This document shows positions 9,889 to 21,489 of a stretch of 64,000 bases of DNA, in pieces. The notes below the pieces were generated by a model. That model was not told where the DNA came from. It saw only the letters and a program-made list of their open reading frames with translations, and ran no database searches. Positions within the stretch are counted from its first letter, which is position 1, and each line of letters opens with the position of its first letter. The stretch covers positions 104,840,942 through 104,904,941 of the forward strand of contig CM051455.1 of NCBI GenBank assembly GCA_028274465.1, given 5' to 3'. Origin of the DNA: Plantago ovata (Eukaryota; Streptophyta; Magnoliopsida; Lamiales; Plantaginaceae). Position numbers and translations under genes: made by a program.

Positions 9889-11109
9889 TCATGGCAAAAA
9901 GAGTTTTGTCAACTTCACCTTTCTTGAACCATTTTCCAGCAAGAATTTAGCCAAGGTGTCATACCATGCTCTTGGTGCTTGCTTTAGACCGTATACAGCT
10001 TTCTGAAGCTTGTATACCATCTTGATTTCTGAGGGAAGTTCAAAGCCAGGGGGTTGTTCTAGGTAGACTTCTTCAGCAAGTTCACCATTTAAGAATGCAC
10101 TCTTAACATCCATTTGGTAAACAATGAAGTCATTGTGAGCAGCAAAGGACAAGAAAAGCCTAATTGCATCCAATCTTGCAACTGGAGCATAAGACTCATC
10201 ATAGTTCAATCCTTCAGTCTGACAGTAACCTTGAGCAACTAAGCATGCTTTGTTTCTTGTTACTTCACCAGACTCGCTCAGCTTGTTTCTGAACACCCAC
10301 TTTGTACCAATAGCTTTCTTATCTTCAGCAAGTGGCACAAGTTTCCAGACTTTGTTTCTTTCAAATTGATCCAATTCTTCTTGCATTGCCTTTATCCATT
10401 CAGAATGCTTCAAAGCTTCTTCTATGGTTTTAGGTTCAATTTTTGATACAAAGCAAGAGAATAAAGATTCTACTTCTACGACAGTTGCTTCTTTAGCAAG
10501 TCCGTGAGTAGCTTTGGATCTAGTCACTTGGCGTTTATTAATATCACCAATCATATCCGTAGAGGGATGATCTCTAATCCATTTATTAACAGGTTTCCTG
10601 TTTGTTGGATCAGGATATGTTTGCTCATCAGCATGTGACTCTTCAGTATGTACTTGTTGAGTACTATTGGGAATTTGTGTCTCTGCTAAGATTTGTTCGT
10701 CAGCAACTGCTTGTTCAGCATTGCTGGATTGAGGTATTTCATCAGCAGGCACTGGAGATTGCGTAATTTCAGCAACTTCCGGAGCAACCGTATCTTTTGC
10801 TGGAAATTCTTTGTCGTGAACTATATTTATCTTGTCATGACTCGGGGGAGGAGAGTCATTGTCAGAATCATCATTTAGTTCAATTGACTTGATTTGCCTA
10901 GCATCAGATTCAGTTCTTTGCTCATGTATGATTAGCTTTTTCATACATTCTGATATTTCTTCTTCAGCAGGCACACCTTGTGACTTTTCGTAGAATACAA
11001 CATGCACAGATTCTTCAATCTTTTGTGCCTTTTTGTTGTAAACTCTATAAGCTTTACTATGCAAGGAGTAGCCAAGAAATATCGCTTCGTCTGCCTTTGG
11101 TTGATATGT
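9889..11109 (-). pseudogene. copia RT N-terminal part
   Basis: An acidic linker with [10 protein letters not shown] and VADEQIL segments is followed by the copia RT start ([78 protein letters not shown]). The frame is lost near 9933, where one T appears to be missing in the GGTTTC run, and ends at 9889. The upstream limit is an in-frame TGA at 11110. Confidence 0.9.
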
Positions 11110-11940
11110 TCATAGGTATTCGCTACAATTGTTAAGAAGGAAACACTTGCAACCAAATACTCTTAGATGACTGATGTTAGGAGGTCTTCCAACAAACAAT
11201 TCATAAGGAGTTTTGTTGTATTCCTTAGTAATCAAAAATCTATTCTGAGTATAGCAGGCGGTATTAATCGCTTCAACCCAGTAAGCCTCACTTATTTCAG
11301 TGTCAGCAAGCATTGTTCTTGCGGCTTCTTTCAGGGTACGATTCTTCCGTTCAGCAACACCGTTTTGCTGTGGTGTCCTTACTGAGGATAACTGATGTTG
11401 AATACCTTTGGAGGTACAATATTCAGTTATGTACTGGTTTACAAACTCAGTACCATGGTCTGTCCTTATGACTTTTACCTTGTCATTTTTCATGACTTCA
11501 AGCTTATTCGGCAAGTTAGGTATTTCAGTCTTGGTTTCAGATTTGTGCTTGATGAACACTACCCAAGTGAATCTTGAATAGTCATCTACCACGACTAGAC
11601 CATACTTCTTACCAGCATAGCTTGTTGAAGAAGATTCAAACAAGTCCATGTGTAAGAGTTCTAAAGGTTTTGTAGTTGACGGTACAGGCTTGTTCTTGAA
11701 AGAAGATTTGGTTTGCTTTCCTTGCTGACATGCATTGCAAACACCATCCTTCTTAAAAGTAACCCTAGGTAATCCAACTACAAGTGCCTTTTTAGACAGC
11801 TTATTCAGCGTCTTGAAGTTTAGATGACTTGTTCGTTTATGCCATAACCATGCTTTTTCAGCAAGGCAATCATGATCTGAGACAAGGCATTTTTCAACGT
11901 TTGCTGTCAACGGTGTACAAGCCTCCTGATATTCTTGCAA
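11110..11940 (-). pseudogene. copia integrase
   Basis: Contains the GAG-pre-integrase zinc-binding region (WHKRTSHLNF with CNACQQGKQ) and the rve catalytic core: D in HMDLFESSS, D in RTDHGTEF, E in PQQNGVAERKNRTL. The DDE triad is present. The region is limited by adjacent in-frame TAA and TGA codons upstream (near 11941-11946) and an in-frame TGA at 11110, so it cannot be made as one polyprotein without readthrough or repair. Confidence 0.92.
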
Positions 11941-11943
11941 TCA

Positions 11944-12321
11944 TTATAACCTTTTAGTCTCAAAATCAACAAGTTTACATTCATCACTTTTAATTTCGAT
12001 GAAGTATCCTTTGTCAGCAAATTGACTCATGCTTAAAAGGTTAAACTTAAGATTTTTGACATAAAGAACTCCAGAAATGGTTATGCATCCCAACTTCACA
12101 TCACCATAGCCTTTTGTAGATCCGGAGCCTCCACCAGAAAACCTTATTGTTGGACCTTTAGACCACCGTCTATAGTTTATAAGGTTATTCTTGTTGCCCG
12201 TCATGTGCTTTCCACAACCACTATCAAAGTGCCAGATTGCATCGTTTGTCTTCGTGGCTGCAGTCTGCACAATCAAGAGCAAACAAGTTAATTATCCAAT
12301 GATGGATGTCCATTAACATGT
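11944..12321 (-). pseudogene. copia aspartic protease
   Basis: The protease motif DSGCGKHMTG is preceded by IWHF and followed by a glycine-rich flap region (FSGGGSGSTKGYG) and YVKNLKFNLLSMSQ. It is in the same frame as gag, but TGA, TAA and TAA codons lie between about 12288 and 12324. A GT...GTGCAG-like stretch sits there, so a small intron or simple decay are both possible. Confidence 0.85.
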
Positions 12322-13806
12322 TCAAGAATGAGTCTGAAGTTTTTCAACTTTGACTTGTTTTCTACTTGCTGAGGAACTAGGAGGATTTGAGTTGAAAGAC
12401 TTTTGACTCGTGCTGGTCAAATCCACTTTCTGATGTGGTGTCTTGCTCTGTTGACCTTTTTGCTGAACATACTTTTCAGTAAGTTCTTTTCTAGCAAGGT
12501 TCCTTCTAGTCCTAGCATTGGGAGTCTTTTCAGAACTCTTAGGCTTGGTTTTCTTCATCTCTTTGAAGTATCTTTGCTGACTTTGCTTATACTCATGAAA
12601 GAGTTGACTTTGCTTGGTTTTGAAACCGAGTCCACTCTTTGGAGAATACTGAGCTTTAGCTTCAGCAACCTTACTTGATTCAGGTTTGTCAGCAAAGGAC
12701 TTCTGATTACTTTTGGTAATCTTGCCTTTAGTCTTAACAATTTGCTTTTCAGCAACTTGTTTGGCGGAATGCTTCACGGCATTCTTTTTCTTTCCAGTTT
12801 GCTTCTCAGCAACCTGTTTTCCTTTTAAAGTCTTGTTACTTTGAGTAGCAACAGCGGGCTTTATGGTCATAGGTACTTGATTGCATGTTTCAGCAACCTT
12901 AGTTTGACCAAACTGATAGATCACTGGTGGACTACTATCAGTAGCACGTACAAAGGAGATAGGTGATTTATCTTTTCTCAAGATTTCTACGTTATCACCT
13001 TCACACATTGCTCCTAAACCTTCTTTCTGAGATGGATCTCTCAAGTAAGAGTTTAGTTCAGTCAGCGTATTACTTGCTTCCACATAGGATTTGAAATTGA
13101 TTTTCATCTTTTTCATCTCTTGGATTTCAGCAAGTAACTTTAGAATTGAGGACTGATACTCTTCCAATTCTAATGCCATTTGAGAATTTTTCTCTGCAGC
13201 CTCAGCAATCAACTTCTTAAGACGCCTTATTTCAGCATCCTTTTCTTCTGTCTCTTCCTTCAGCAAAACATACTTTTCAGTAGTTTGCTTGGTCAGAGTT
13301 TCAGCAAGTTGAAGTTTCTCTTGCTGTTTGCTGAGAGTTTTCTCAAATCTTTCGATTTCTCCTTGAATCTTGTCAAGGTCAATCTCGTCTTCACTTTCTG
13401 ATTCTGAGTCAGAGGTAGAGTTATTTACCTGACCGGCCATGAGGCAGAATTCGTAGTTCGACACATCTGGATAAGCTTCCATAGCTATTCCACACACTTC
13501 TTTGCCAATCTCCACGTCTAGAGTGGCTTCTTCATCGCCGGTGTCTGAACTTTCATCCTCACTGTCTTCTGAGATTGTATCAATACACAATGCATCGATT
13601 TTTGCTTGAAGCTTCTTCTTTTCTTCAGCAATGAAAGCTCTTTTGAACTTCTTCTTCTTTTCAGCAGACTTGCCTTTCAGCAAAGGGCAATTAGCTTTGA
13701 AGTGTCCAGGCTTTTTGCAGTAAAAACATAGATCATTTCCAACTGCTGGTTCTTCTGAAGATGTAGCTTGCTGAGCTTGCTTGTTCAGCGAGCTAGTATC
13801 ATTCTT
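12322..13806 (-). pseudogene. Sirevirus gag, C-terminal part with zinc knuckle
   Basis: Just after the stop at 13807 the same frame encodes a CCHC knuckle (CFYCKKPGHFKANC, about 13700-13745). A long glutamate/lysine-rich, probably coiled-coil region follows (DEIDLDKIQGEIERFEKTL), then a basic tail with repeated QVAEKQ blocks. A long C-terminal gag extension with coiled coil is a Sirevirus feature. The frame ends at TGA 12322-12324. Confidence 0.85.
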
Positions 13807-14691
13807 TTACTTATGGTAGTTGTTACCAAGATGCTTTTTCAGCTTCTCTTTTGCTTTTCGCCTTTCAAGTTCCTTACTGATGCACTTCTTCATGTTTTTA
13901 ACAACTAAAGCATTTTCATCAGCAGGCTCTTTATCATTCTTATTTTCACAAGACGACGGCTTTGCAGCAAGAGCAATGTTTTGCGATTTTTCAGCAAACA
14001 CATTTTCTCTTTGCTTTGTCTCATAATTGACAGTAGCAAGATGAGAGAACAACTCTGTTGGTGTAATGTCAGGCATTCCTTGATTATAATAGAAATTCTG
14101 AGTATGGATCCATTCTTGATTCAAACTTCTGATGATAGTTTTCACTTTCTCAGAATCTGAATAAAGATTTCCCACACCCAGCGCTGCCATTTCACTAACA
14201 AGAGTTGTGAATCTGAAGTCCAAGTCTTCCAGTGACTCGTTAGCACCTTGCTTAAAGTTTTGAAACTTTAATTTAAGTACTTCAAGTTTGTTTTCCTTGG
14301 TCTTGTCAGATCCAACACAAAGATCTTGAACCATTTTCCAAACTTCCTTTGCAGTCTTAGCACCCCACAGTTTGCACTTTATGGTATCCGGAGTTGATCT
14401 GATGATGATGTTTCTTTCTTGGCCATCAAGACGGAATCTCTTAGCTTCGTCAGAAGTCCATTCCTCTCTTGGTTTTGGCACAACAGCGTCTGACGGTTCG
14501 CCAAGGATGGTTTCCTTCCCAGCTTCAGTGGTCTTGTGAGGGAAACTCCTTTCAATCTTAGTGATCTTGATAGGTCCATCATTAATGACGGTTACCATCT
14601 CATCACTAATGGCCTCAAGATGTAGCATCATGTTGTTTCGCCATTTCTCGTAATTTTCCAACTTCAGCAAGGGAGCATCTCCTAAAGACAT
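13807..14691 (-). pseudogene. Sirevirus gag, N-terminal part
   Basis: ATG at 14689-14691 starts 294 codons with the UBN2/DUF4219-type copia gag fold (LLKLENYEKWRNNMMLHLEA, TAKEVWKMVQDLC, KLKFQNFKQGANESLEDLDF). An in-frame TAA at 13807 separates it from the zinc knuckle. The ATG lies about 90 nt downstream of the PBS. Confidence 0.9.
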
Positions 14692-14783
14692 CCTGTCAGC
14701 AAAGCACTACCAAACTGATCAAGTGAGAGTGATTTACGGAAAGCACTTAAGGGGATCTAGGTTCAGTGCAGAAGGCTAAAGAA

Positions 14784-14799
14784 CCTGGCTCCGATACCA
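14784..14799 (-). other. Primer binding site (initiator Met tRNA type)
   Basis: The minus strand reads TGGTATCGGAGCCAGG next to the LTR. It matches the plant initiator Met-tRNA 3' end (TGGTATCAGAGC...) with one mismatch, as usual for copia. Two bases separate it from the LTR. Confidence 0.85.
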
Positions 14800-14801
14800 C
14801 T

Positions 14802-16437
14802 TGTTGGTCCCTTTAAACAACAAGAAAAGACTAGCGGGGGGGGGGTGAATAGTCTTTTCAAACTTTCGTCGTTTAAAAACTTTCTCAGCAAGTACTTATT
14901 ACTTTTCAGTAATGAGGTTGCTGATACTTAACTTTCTCAGCAAGCGTAAGTTACTTTACAGTAGCTTGGTTTGCTGATACTTGAAATCAGAGAGCGAAAG
15001 TCTTTGAAACAATAAGTGCTCTTTCAGCAAGTAAAGAGTTTTCAGCAAGTGAAGTGAGTGACTGTGTACAAACAGATATAATTTGCTGAAAGCTAAATGC
15101 AATAAGTAAATCACACAAACGCTTTTATAGTGGTATCTGAGAGTGGCGTAATCTCTCAACTAATCCACTTTGTCCTTTCTAGGAATGAATCCACTAAGAT
15201 ATGATTGAGGTTCCTTACAATCTCCTATCTAAAGCGATTCAACAGAAACCAAAGCACACTTGCTTTGTCTCCAACCTAAACTAGAGAACTCAACCTTGTT
15301 CTCCACCAAACTTGGTACTTTTAATCAGCAAAACTATGCTCGATTAAGTTCCCCCTGAATATCACGCCTGAAAGGGTGTATTTTCAGTTAAAGAGTTTTG
15401 GGGTGAGATGACTTAATTATAACTTATTCAGTTACAACAAGTAGTCTAAGAAACACAACTTGGAATACTTTGCAGTAAACAAGTTTAATTGTTTCTGGTG
15501 TCAAGACTTGTTCTTGTTCGAAAGAAAGAACACTAAACTAATTTCTTAGCCGAGTTTGTTCTACTTCTTCACAAGTAGCTTTTTCAAGCTTTAAGTCTTG
15601 GAACGGATCAATAGCAGTAAGAGTGATTGAAGGTTTGTGAGTTTTTAAGCACAAGTGAGAGTTTGATCACGTTGTTGACACACATCAACTCTTTGCCGGA
15701 TGACCTCTATTTATAGTGCAAGTAAGGAGCCGTTTGAATTTCAAATCCTAAGGCTTATGTTCCTTAACATGTCACTATCTTGCTTTTGTACTTTCAGCAG
15801 CGACTTTGTTTGTCTTCTACTCTTCATGTCCTTCGCGTGTAAGCTTTGCATTAAATGCACATTTGAATAGAATTCAAACAGTAACATTGGAGCGCAAATT
15901 CTCGTACATTCAGCAAGAGGTCACATATGTTTATCAGCAAGTGGTCAGTCTCAGTTTCAGCAAGCACAACCTACTCTGTCTTTCAGATTTTCACTTATGC
16001 AATGCTGTTGCTGAACATTCCACTTTCTGAGCAAACACGTGCCTTACCAGTCTTCAGCAATCTTCAAGTCTTCAAGTCTTCAAGTCTTCAGATCTTCAAA
16101 AGTCTTCAAGATTCTGACCGGTTTCTTATTTGCTTCAATAATTTGTTTGTAATAAACAAAATATATCTTCAGCAAATGCTTCAATAGGTTATTTTCTTTT
16201 AAGAAATTAAGATTCATTAAAGCTAAGCATCAATAAGATATTTTCTTTTCAGAAAATAAAATACATCATACGCAAAAGAATTAAGTTATCTAATACCTAA
16301 CTAAGTCATCAGCAAACGTTCCTCTTTTACAATGTCCTTAAAATTCTAAAATCCTATGGACCTTAAGAGTACTAGTTACTGGACTGTTCTTAATTTAGCA
16401 TGGTTAATTGCTCATCAAAATTACAAGTTTACTAACA
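14802..16437 (-). repeat. 5' LTR of Sirevirus copy B
   Basis: Bounded by TGTTGGTCC at 14802 and ACTAACA at 16437 on the plus strand, giving short imperfect terminal inverted repeats and TG...CA ends on the minus strand, 1,636 bp long. The inner end abuts the PBS. It contains a G homopolymer near 14836, many TCAGCAA/TTGCTGA words and a TATA box. The outer end is assigned from the TG/CA ends only, because the partner LTR and the target duplication are outside the assembled sequence. Confidence 0.7.
15705..15718 (-). promoter_or_regulatory. LTR TATA box
   Basis: The minus strand reads CACTATAAATAGAG in the middle of the LTR, a good plant TATA box. The CTTTGCATTAAATGC block lies upstream at 15844-15858. 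Confidence 0.6.
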
Positions 16438-16474
16438 CGGATGGATGGTACTAGTAGAGTATAGCAGTTGACGA

Positions 16475-17283
16475 GTAATTGGAGGGTATATTTTGTGTGT
16501 GAGTTCCAATAAAATCGATTTGACATGCACAGATTCATGATTACATGCTAGACCGATAATCCTGACTCTCTCCTTTCAGCTTTTTTTCTTTCTTTCTTTC
16601 TTTCTTTTATTTATTTAGTTTTTTAATGTTTTTGTTACTTGTAGTTGTATCTCTAGTAGTATGTCATAATTATATTAGAGTGTAGGATATGTCATTTTTG
16701 CTAGATAATTTTTCTCTTGTTAAAATTCCATCATCAGGGATGGACGAGTATTAAGGGTTCAATCTCTCGTTCATCCTATTATCGAATAACATGTCCGTTA
16801 GGATTATAATCAATTTAATTAGCATCTACAATATTTAAGACGAAGTAGTAGATAAATATGTTTTAATATCTCGTATCGGAGGCCATCTCGGACTACCTCC
16901 TAATTAGAAGGGTCAACCCGGGTCATCTCGGACATTTGTCTTGGAACAGATAAAGAATATGTTAAATCATACGAAGTATTTAATAAATACTATACATATT
17001 TAATTATTTATCAACAAATGACATTGAAAATTCAAACATAAATGTCATATTAACTCATTGAAACCATAATAAAGTCATAGACTCATAGTAGTAGTACATC
17101 ACTAGAACATTAAAATGATCCAATTTAAACAAACAAGCTAGTTCAAACTTCAAATATTACAATGATCCAAATAAACAAGTTCAAGGTTCAATCAAGTTCT
17201 TTTTTTTTTTTTAGTTCAAAATCCCGAGTTCGATATTTTCCCGATTTTTTGTGGTTTCGTCCCGCAAAGGGCACCGAGTACCG
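16475..17283. repeat. Dispersed ~0.8-kb repeat, copy 1
   Basis: Matches 21490-22321 at high identity. It includes a (CTTT)n microsatellite near 16580, a run of T at about 17200 and a final GC-richer segment ending CACCGAGTACCGG. No coding potential is visible. Copy 2 has an extra ~30 bp around 21700. Confidence 0.85.
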
Positions 17284-17425
17284 GTTAAACCGGTTCAGCT
17301 CGTGTTGACACGACCAAATCCGGCCAAAATGGAAAGGTCCCAGGTTCCGCCCGAGTTTTTGTGGTTTCGGCTCGCAGAGGGCACCGAATACTGATTAAAC
17401 CGGGTCAGCTCGTGTTGACCCGGCC
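17243..17425. repeat. Two-copy ~90-bp tandem repeat
   Basis: Two diverged units share TTTTTGTGGTTTCG, AGGGCACCGA and CAGCTCGTGTTGAC. The second dispersed copy (near 22300) keeps only the first part of one unit. Confidence 0.65.
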
Positions 17426-17460
17426 AAAAGGGAAAGTTTCTATTCCACTCAACAATTTTT

Positions 17461-17717
17461 TACTTCCTCCATTTCATTAATACTCAAACTTCCTAGGTTT
17501 CTATTTTAGGTGCTCTCAAACAAATTTCCTAATCCAAATATAGAAAGTTTTTCAACCCACTTATCAATTTTTTATTATTTCTCTCTCCTTCTTTATAACC
17601 ATTTTTTCACTCTCTATCATACTTTATCACCTTTTCACAATTAAATACTCATACAAATCAATGAAATAATTTTTACTCCATACCATTTAGGAAGTAACTA
17701 AAGAAATGGAGGAAGTA
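17461..17717. mobile_element. Stowaway-like MITE
   Basis: About 257 bp with terminal inverted repeats TACTTCCTCCATTTC...GAAATGGAGGAAGTA and TA at both ends, the usual Stowaway (Tc1/mariner) target. No coding capacity. Confidence 0.8.
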
Positions 17718-17939
17718 CGGAGTATTATATTTCTCTTTCCTTCCTTATAACCACATTATCATTCTCTCTTATATTTTACCCCCACTTACAATTTACTGTT
17801 CTTAAACTCTAAGAGCCCGTTTGGTTCTGAGTAGAAAAAGGAAAAGGACCTTTTCCTAGGAAATCCGGTTCATAAATTGAAGTAGGAAAACAAGTAGGAA
17901 AAATAATTGTTTTCCTTATTTGGTTCATTAACCCTATTT

Positions 17940-18092
17940 AGGCGTGTTAGAGTAGTAAAGAATATTGGCAGCGGATTGTTTGAGGAGCTATGGCATTCGT
18001 TGGAATATGAAAAAGCATGTAATGATGGTAAAAATTCGGTTGCACGTAATTATGATGTGAAGGGATGTTTATCCGATTTTCTTTTGGCTGGT
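17940..18092 (+). pseudogene. Unidentified exon-like fragment
   Basis: An open stretch of about 50 codons (FEELWHSLEYEKACND, VKGCLSDFLLAG) ends at a strong donor, CTG|GTAAGTAGC. No family was recognised. It follows sequence resembling the end of a non-autonomous DNA transposon (GAGCCCGTTTGGTTC near 17812), so it may be a captured gene fragment. Confidence 0.3.
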
Positions 18093-18099
18093 AAGTAGC

Positions 18100-19700
18100 T
18101 AATGTTTACAATTAATGAAATTACAGATTGTATTCTTTTTAATTCTTGTACAATAAAACCATATAATAAGAAAGTCTGTCTAATTAAAATGAAGTTGAAT
18201 ATAGAATGTATCCCAAGCAGAACCAATAATATTTTAATTCTACCATAATATTTACAAATTATGTTATCTCCATAGCTGGCTTAACATGGGGATTAATGTT
18301 TGATGTGTTAAGTATAGTTTTGTTGCTTCGGATCCATTAGGCGATTAGGTTGTCGAAAGTTTAAACTCCGGTTGCGGATATAGAAGTGAACTACTACGAT
18401 TCGAGATAAGATCATGCGTCACGTATTTTTGTTAATAAGAAATATCGTTCTACACAAAACTTATAGAAGTTCAGTACCATTAAATGTTACAAATTGCATG
18501 TGTATGATTTACAGTCTTGCTTAGTATACAGTGTTATAATTTCGTGGACATTTGATCATGTAAAACCATACCAAACAATTTTATTTTGTGACTTAGCTAG
18601 CATTTTTAAACTTGATTGACATGAGAATAGAATACGTAAAGTCTTGTTACTACATTAGGCTAACTTAATCTTTTTAATTTAAATAGTTTTACTTTATTGG
18701 GTCTTTGTATCTTGTTGAAAAAATTAATTTATTATTACAAGGCACCTTTACTGTAGTAATAGGCTATTAATAGATTTTCTTACGGTTCTTGGATTCTTGC
18801 TCACATTAAGCTTCTTTTTGTTTTTTTAGTATCCGTTTTTATTTATTTAGGTTCTAGCCAAAACTTTAAATAATATGAAGATACTCATAATAGCTACTAA
18901 AAAACTCAAGTAAAATACTAAAGTGGATCTGACAATAACGTATGGTGTGATTGATGACTTGATGTGATGATGTATAGGAATCTCTATATATTCATGTCCT
19001 AATGCATGGTTTGTTTGGAAGTAATAGGGGTCGTGTATACTCAAAACTAGTGGCATGAATTATACTTCTAGTTGTTTAACAAGGTGATTTTAAGAGTTTT
19101 TATTAGTAGCATATGTTATAGTTGCTGGCCTAGATGTGCGGTGAATAAAGATTTGTGGGATTGGTTAATTATTTAGAGTTGTCTTTAATTACCAGTGCCT
19201 GTTTAGGCTTCTCTTTCCTATTTTTTTTTTTTGGCCTCTTGTTCAAGGTCAGCAATTCGGTATGTTGTACAGTGTATAATCTTGAGTATATCTTATACTC
19301 GTTATGGAATAAAAAAATTTAGCCGTTTCCAAAAAAAAATTTAAGAGTTATAGTTTGACTCCAAATCCTTGTTATATTACTACCAAGTAAAATACTCCCA
19401 CATCCGCAATTCCATACTCTAATACAAATAGACACCAAACAATTCCGTTCTCTAAATGTTTTAGTAGGGATATGGCCATATGGGCCTGATAACATGTAGA
19501 GATAGAGATGTAAAATTAATTAATTTAATTTGATGGCAGGATAACATATAATAATATATTAATTTTAAATAATATATTTCGATAAATACACAAATTTGTA
19601 GTAATAAATTTTAAAATAGCTTTAAACAATTTGTAGTAATATTCCGATGGATAATTTTATGAACAATGTATTAGATATCGACTTTTAGACGGATTAAAAT
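18100..19700. other. Intergenic, AT-rich
   Basis: No gene, RNA or clear mobile element was found. Open frames here are short and without recognisable motifs. Confidence 0.6.
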
Positions 19701-19717
19701 TCAATTATACTTTATCA

Positions 19718-19744
19718 CGCGGGTACCGCGTGTCAATTTACTAG
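19718..19744 (+). mobile_element. Helitron-like 3' terminus
   Basis: A short GC palindrome (CACGCGGGTACCGCGTG) stands about 9 nt before CTAG, followed by T. This is the expected Helitron 3' end: hairpin, CTRR, insertion before T. The body would lie to the left. The 5' TC end was not located. Confidence 0.5.
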
Positions 19745-20218
19745 TAGCTTATTAAATTTTGGACTAAATAAATAAGATTATTCAACTTTAAAAAATATAT
19801 TAACAAGCATATTATTCGTCTGAAGTATATGTTACTAGGAACCGCATCACACGCTACGCGTTTGAAGCGTAATCTTGTAAAATATTATTATTTTATTAAA
19901 TAATATATTGAAATAAATGGAGTGAATATATAATCTTCACATAATGACTTCAAACATAATAAAAAAATAACTAATTGATTAATTAAACTTAATATAAATG
20001 GTGTGCTATAAATGTATATATTTTTTGTAGTTATGCAATTAATAGTTTTGAATTGAACTATATTATAATTAGACATACGAAAAGTGTTAGATTTATTATT
20101 GGACGGAGGAAGTATGTTTTTTTTTATAAGAACATATCATGGTTAATTTTCAAATTAAGTATAATACGTCATACAACTTTATGTTAAAAAATAAAAAATT
20201 AAGAAGAGAATAAGTAAA

Positions 20219-20400
20219 AAAGAAAAAAATTACGTCAATAAGATTCGAACCCAACACCTTCAACTAAAATAATGATACAAATAATAGAGAAAAATCACTC
20301 CAACAAGATTCGAACCAAACACCTTCAATAAAAATAATAATAAAAAAAATGGAGAAAAATCACGCCAACAGGATTCGAACCCTACATCTTTTAATTAACT
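20219..20400 (-). repeat. Three tandem ~64-bp units each with a pol III B-box-like motif
   Basis: Units starting near 20224, 20288 and 20354 each carry ATTCGAACC, the complement of a B box (GGTTCGAAT), in otherwise A-rich sequence. No matching A boxes were seen. It may be a tRNA-derived repeat expanded in tandem. Confidence 0.6.
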
Positions 20401-20618
20401 AATGACACATGTACGCATCAGATTGAAATTGGATAAGCAAGATCAACGGATTAAAATTGATTGGTAGGTCAATCAATTTTGTAAATCAACCGGCTTATTA
20501 TATTACTTTAATGTACGTGTTTGGCATTTTTAGTAATATTTTAAAACATATAAAAATATATAAAAGGTTTATGTTAATGTTATATTAAAGGTCTTAATTT
20601 AGAAAGTTTTATAAATGA

Positions 20619-20650
20619 AACTAGTTGAATGACACGCGGTACCCACGTGA
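20619..20650 (-). mobile_element. Helitron-like 3' terminus, opposite orientation
   Basis: On the minus strand the same pattern appears: a near-palindrome around GGTACC, a short spacer, then CTAG followed by T. It faces the terminus at 19744 across about 0.87 kb, so two related elements appear to point at each other. Confidence 0.45.
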
Positions 20651-21489
20651 AAATAAAAATGATTAGGATGCACATTATTGACAAAGTAAATTTAAATAGA
20701 ACAAAACTCTAATTTTAGTATATATGTGAACAGCCGGATATAATGAGTTGAGGGAGAGATTTGTGGTAACTGCTAATTTGGGACTAATAACTGTAACTAA
20801 GAATTAAGATATTTTGTCCCTAATTATTTACACTGAGCACCCTATTTTTTCTTCACTTGTAAAGATCATCTATTCAAGCTAGTCCAATGTGAAAGTGGTC
20901 TTGTGAAATTAAATTTGGTTTATGAAGAAGAAGACGTAACAGGTACAATTTCATAAATATATAAAGTCACTTGATTTACAATGAATGATCCTGGAAGGAG
21001 AAATTTTTGGAGATGGTTAGTAGTAGTAGTGGTGAACTGGTGATTTCGAACTGATTTACTTCCTAAATTTAAGGTGATAAAATAATCTACTTAAAATCTC
21101 AACGTTAATTATTTCTCTCACCTCCAATCGAGCTCGAGGAGCTTGGTGATTATTTAATTGAGAACACAATTGATGATCAAATGGATGAAGCTTATAGGCA
21201 GGCTAGGAGAACTTATCAGAACAAAAAGGCTTTGGGCAGGGATGTTATGTAGTAAAAAATACGGAGTATTTAGAAGTATTAATATAGGAGCTTATATTCA
21301 TTGTAATTGAGTTACATTATTTTGTATAAACAATACTGAAAAATAGAAGCAAAGAAATGAATATAAACTTAGCCAAATAAATAAAGAAATTGTTTACATT
21401 ATGTTTAATATTCCCATTTGACTTAAGTCAATTAAGATAAGATATCAATATTTTAATAACAAATCATGATAGATGGAAGTGAGAGAGAA
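20651..21489. other. Intergenic
   Basis: No gene recognised. The text around 20830-20960 is partly repeated near 26840-26920 (GGTCTTGTGAAATTA...), a minor dispersed repeat. Confidence 0.5.

Larger units (their letters stand above)
4821..16437 (-). mobile_element. Sirevirus-like Ty1/copia retrotransposon (copy B)
   Basis: Read on the minus strand the order is 5' LTR (14802-16437), PBS, gag, protease, integrase, RT, RNase H, then a separate env-like gene. This is the copia order (integrase before RT), and an extra gene downstream of pol together with an extended gag is typical of the Sirevirus (Maximus/SIRE) lineage. The polyprotein is broken by several in-frame stops and a 1-nt RT frameshift, so this copy is not autonomous. 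The 3' LTR is not visible because the sequence runs into a 100-N gap at 4721-4820. The gap-side half (4821-7700) has many single-base indels relative to the copy at 1-2500. Lineage call is from architecture and motifs; no database search was possible. Confidence 0.88.

Noticed and set aside
13807..13809. The in-frame TAA in gag as a programmed readthrough site, as reported for SIRE1 gag-pol
   Set aside because: It lies before the zinc knuckle, not at the gag-pol border, and is one of several stops in the polyprotein; decay is simpler.
14832..14846. G homopolymer in the LTR as a G-quadruplex or regulatory element
   Set aside because: A single uninterrupted G run is prone to sequencing error and no further G-runs support a quadruplex.
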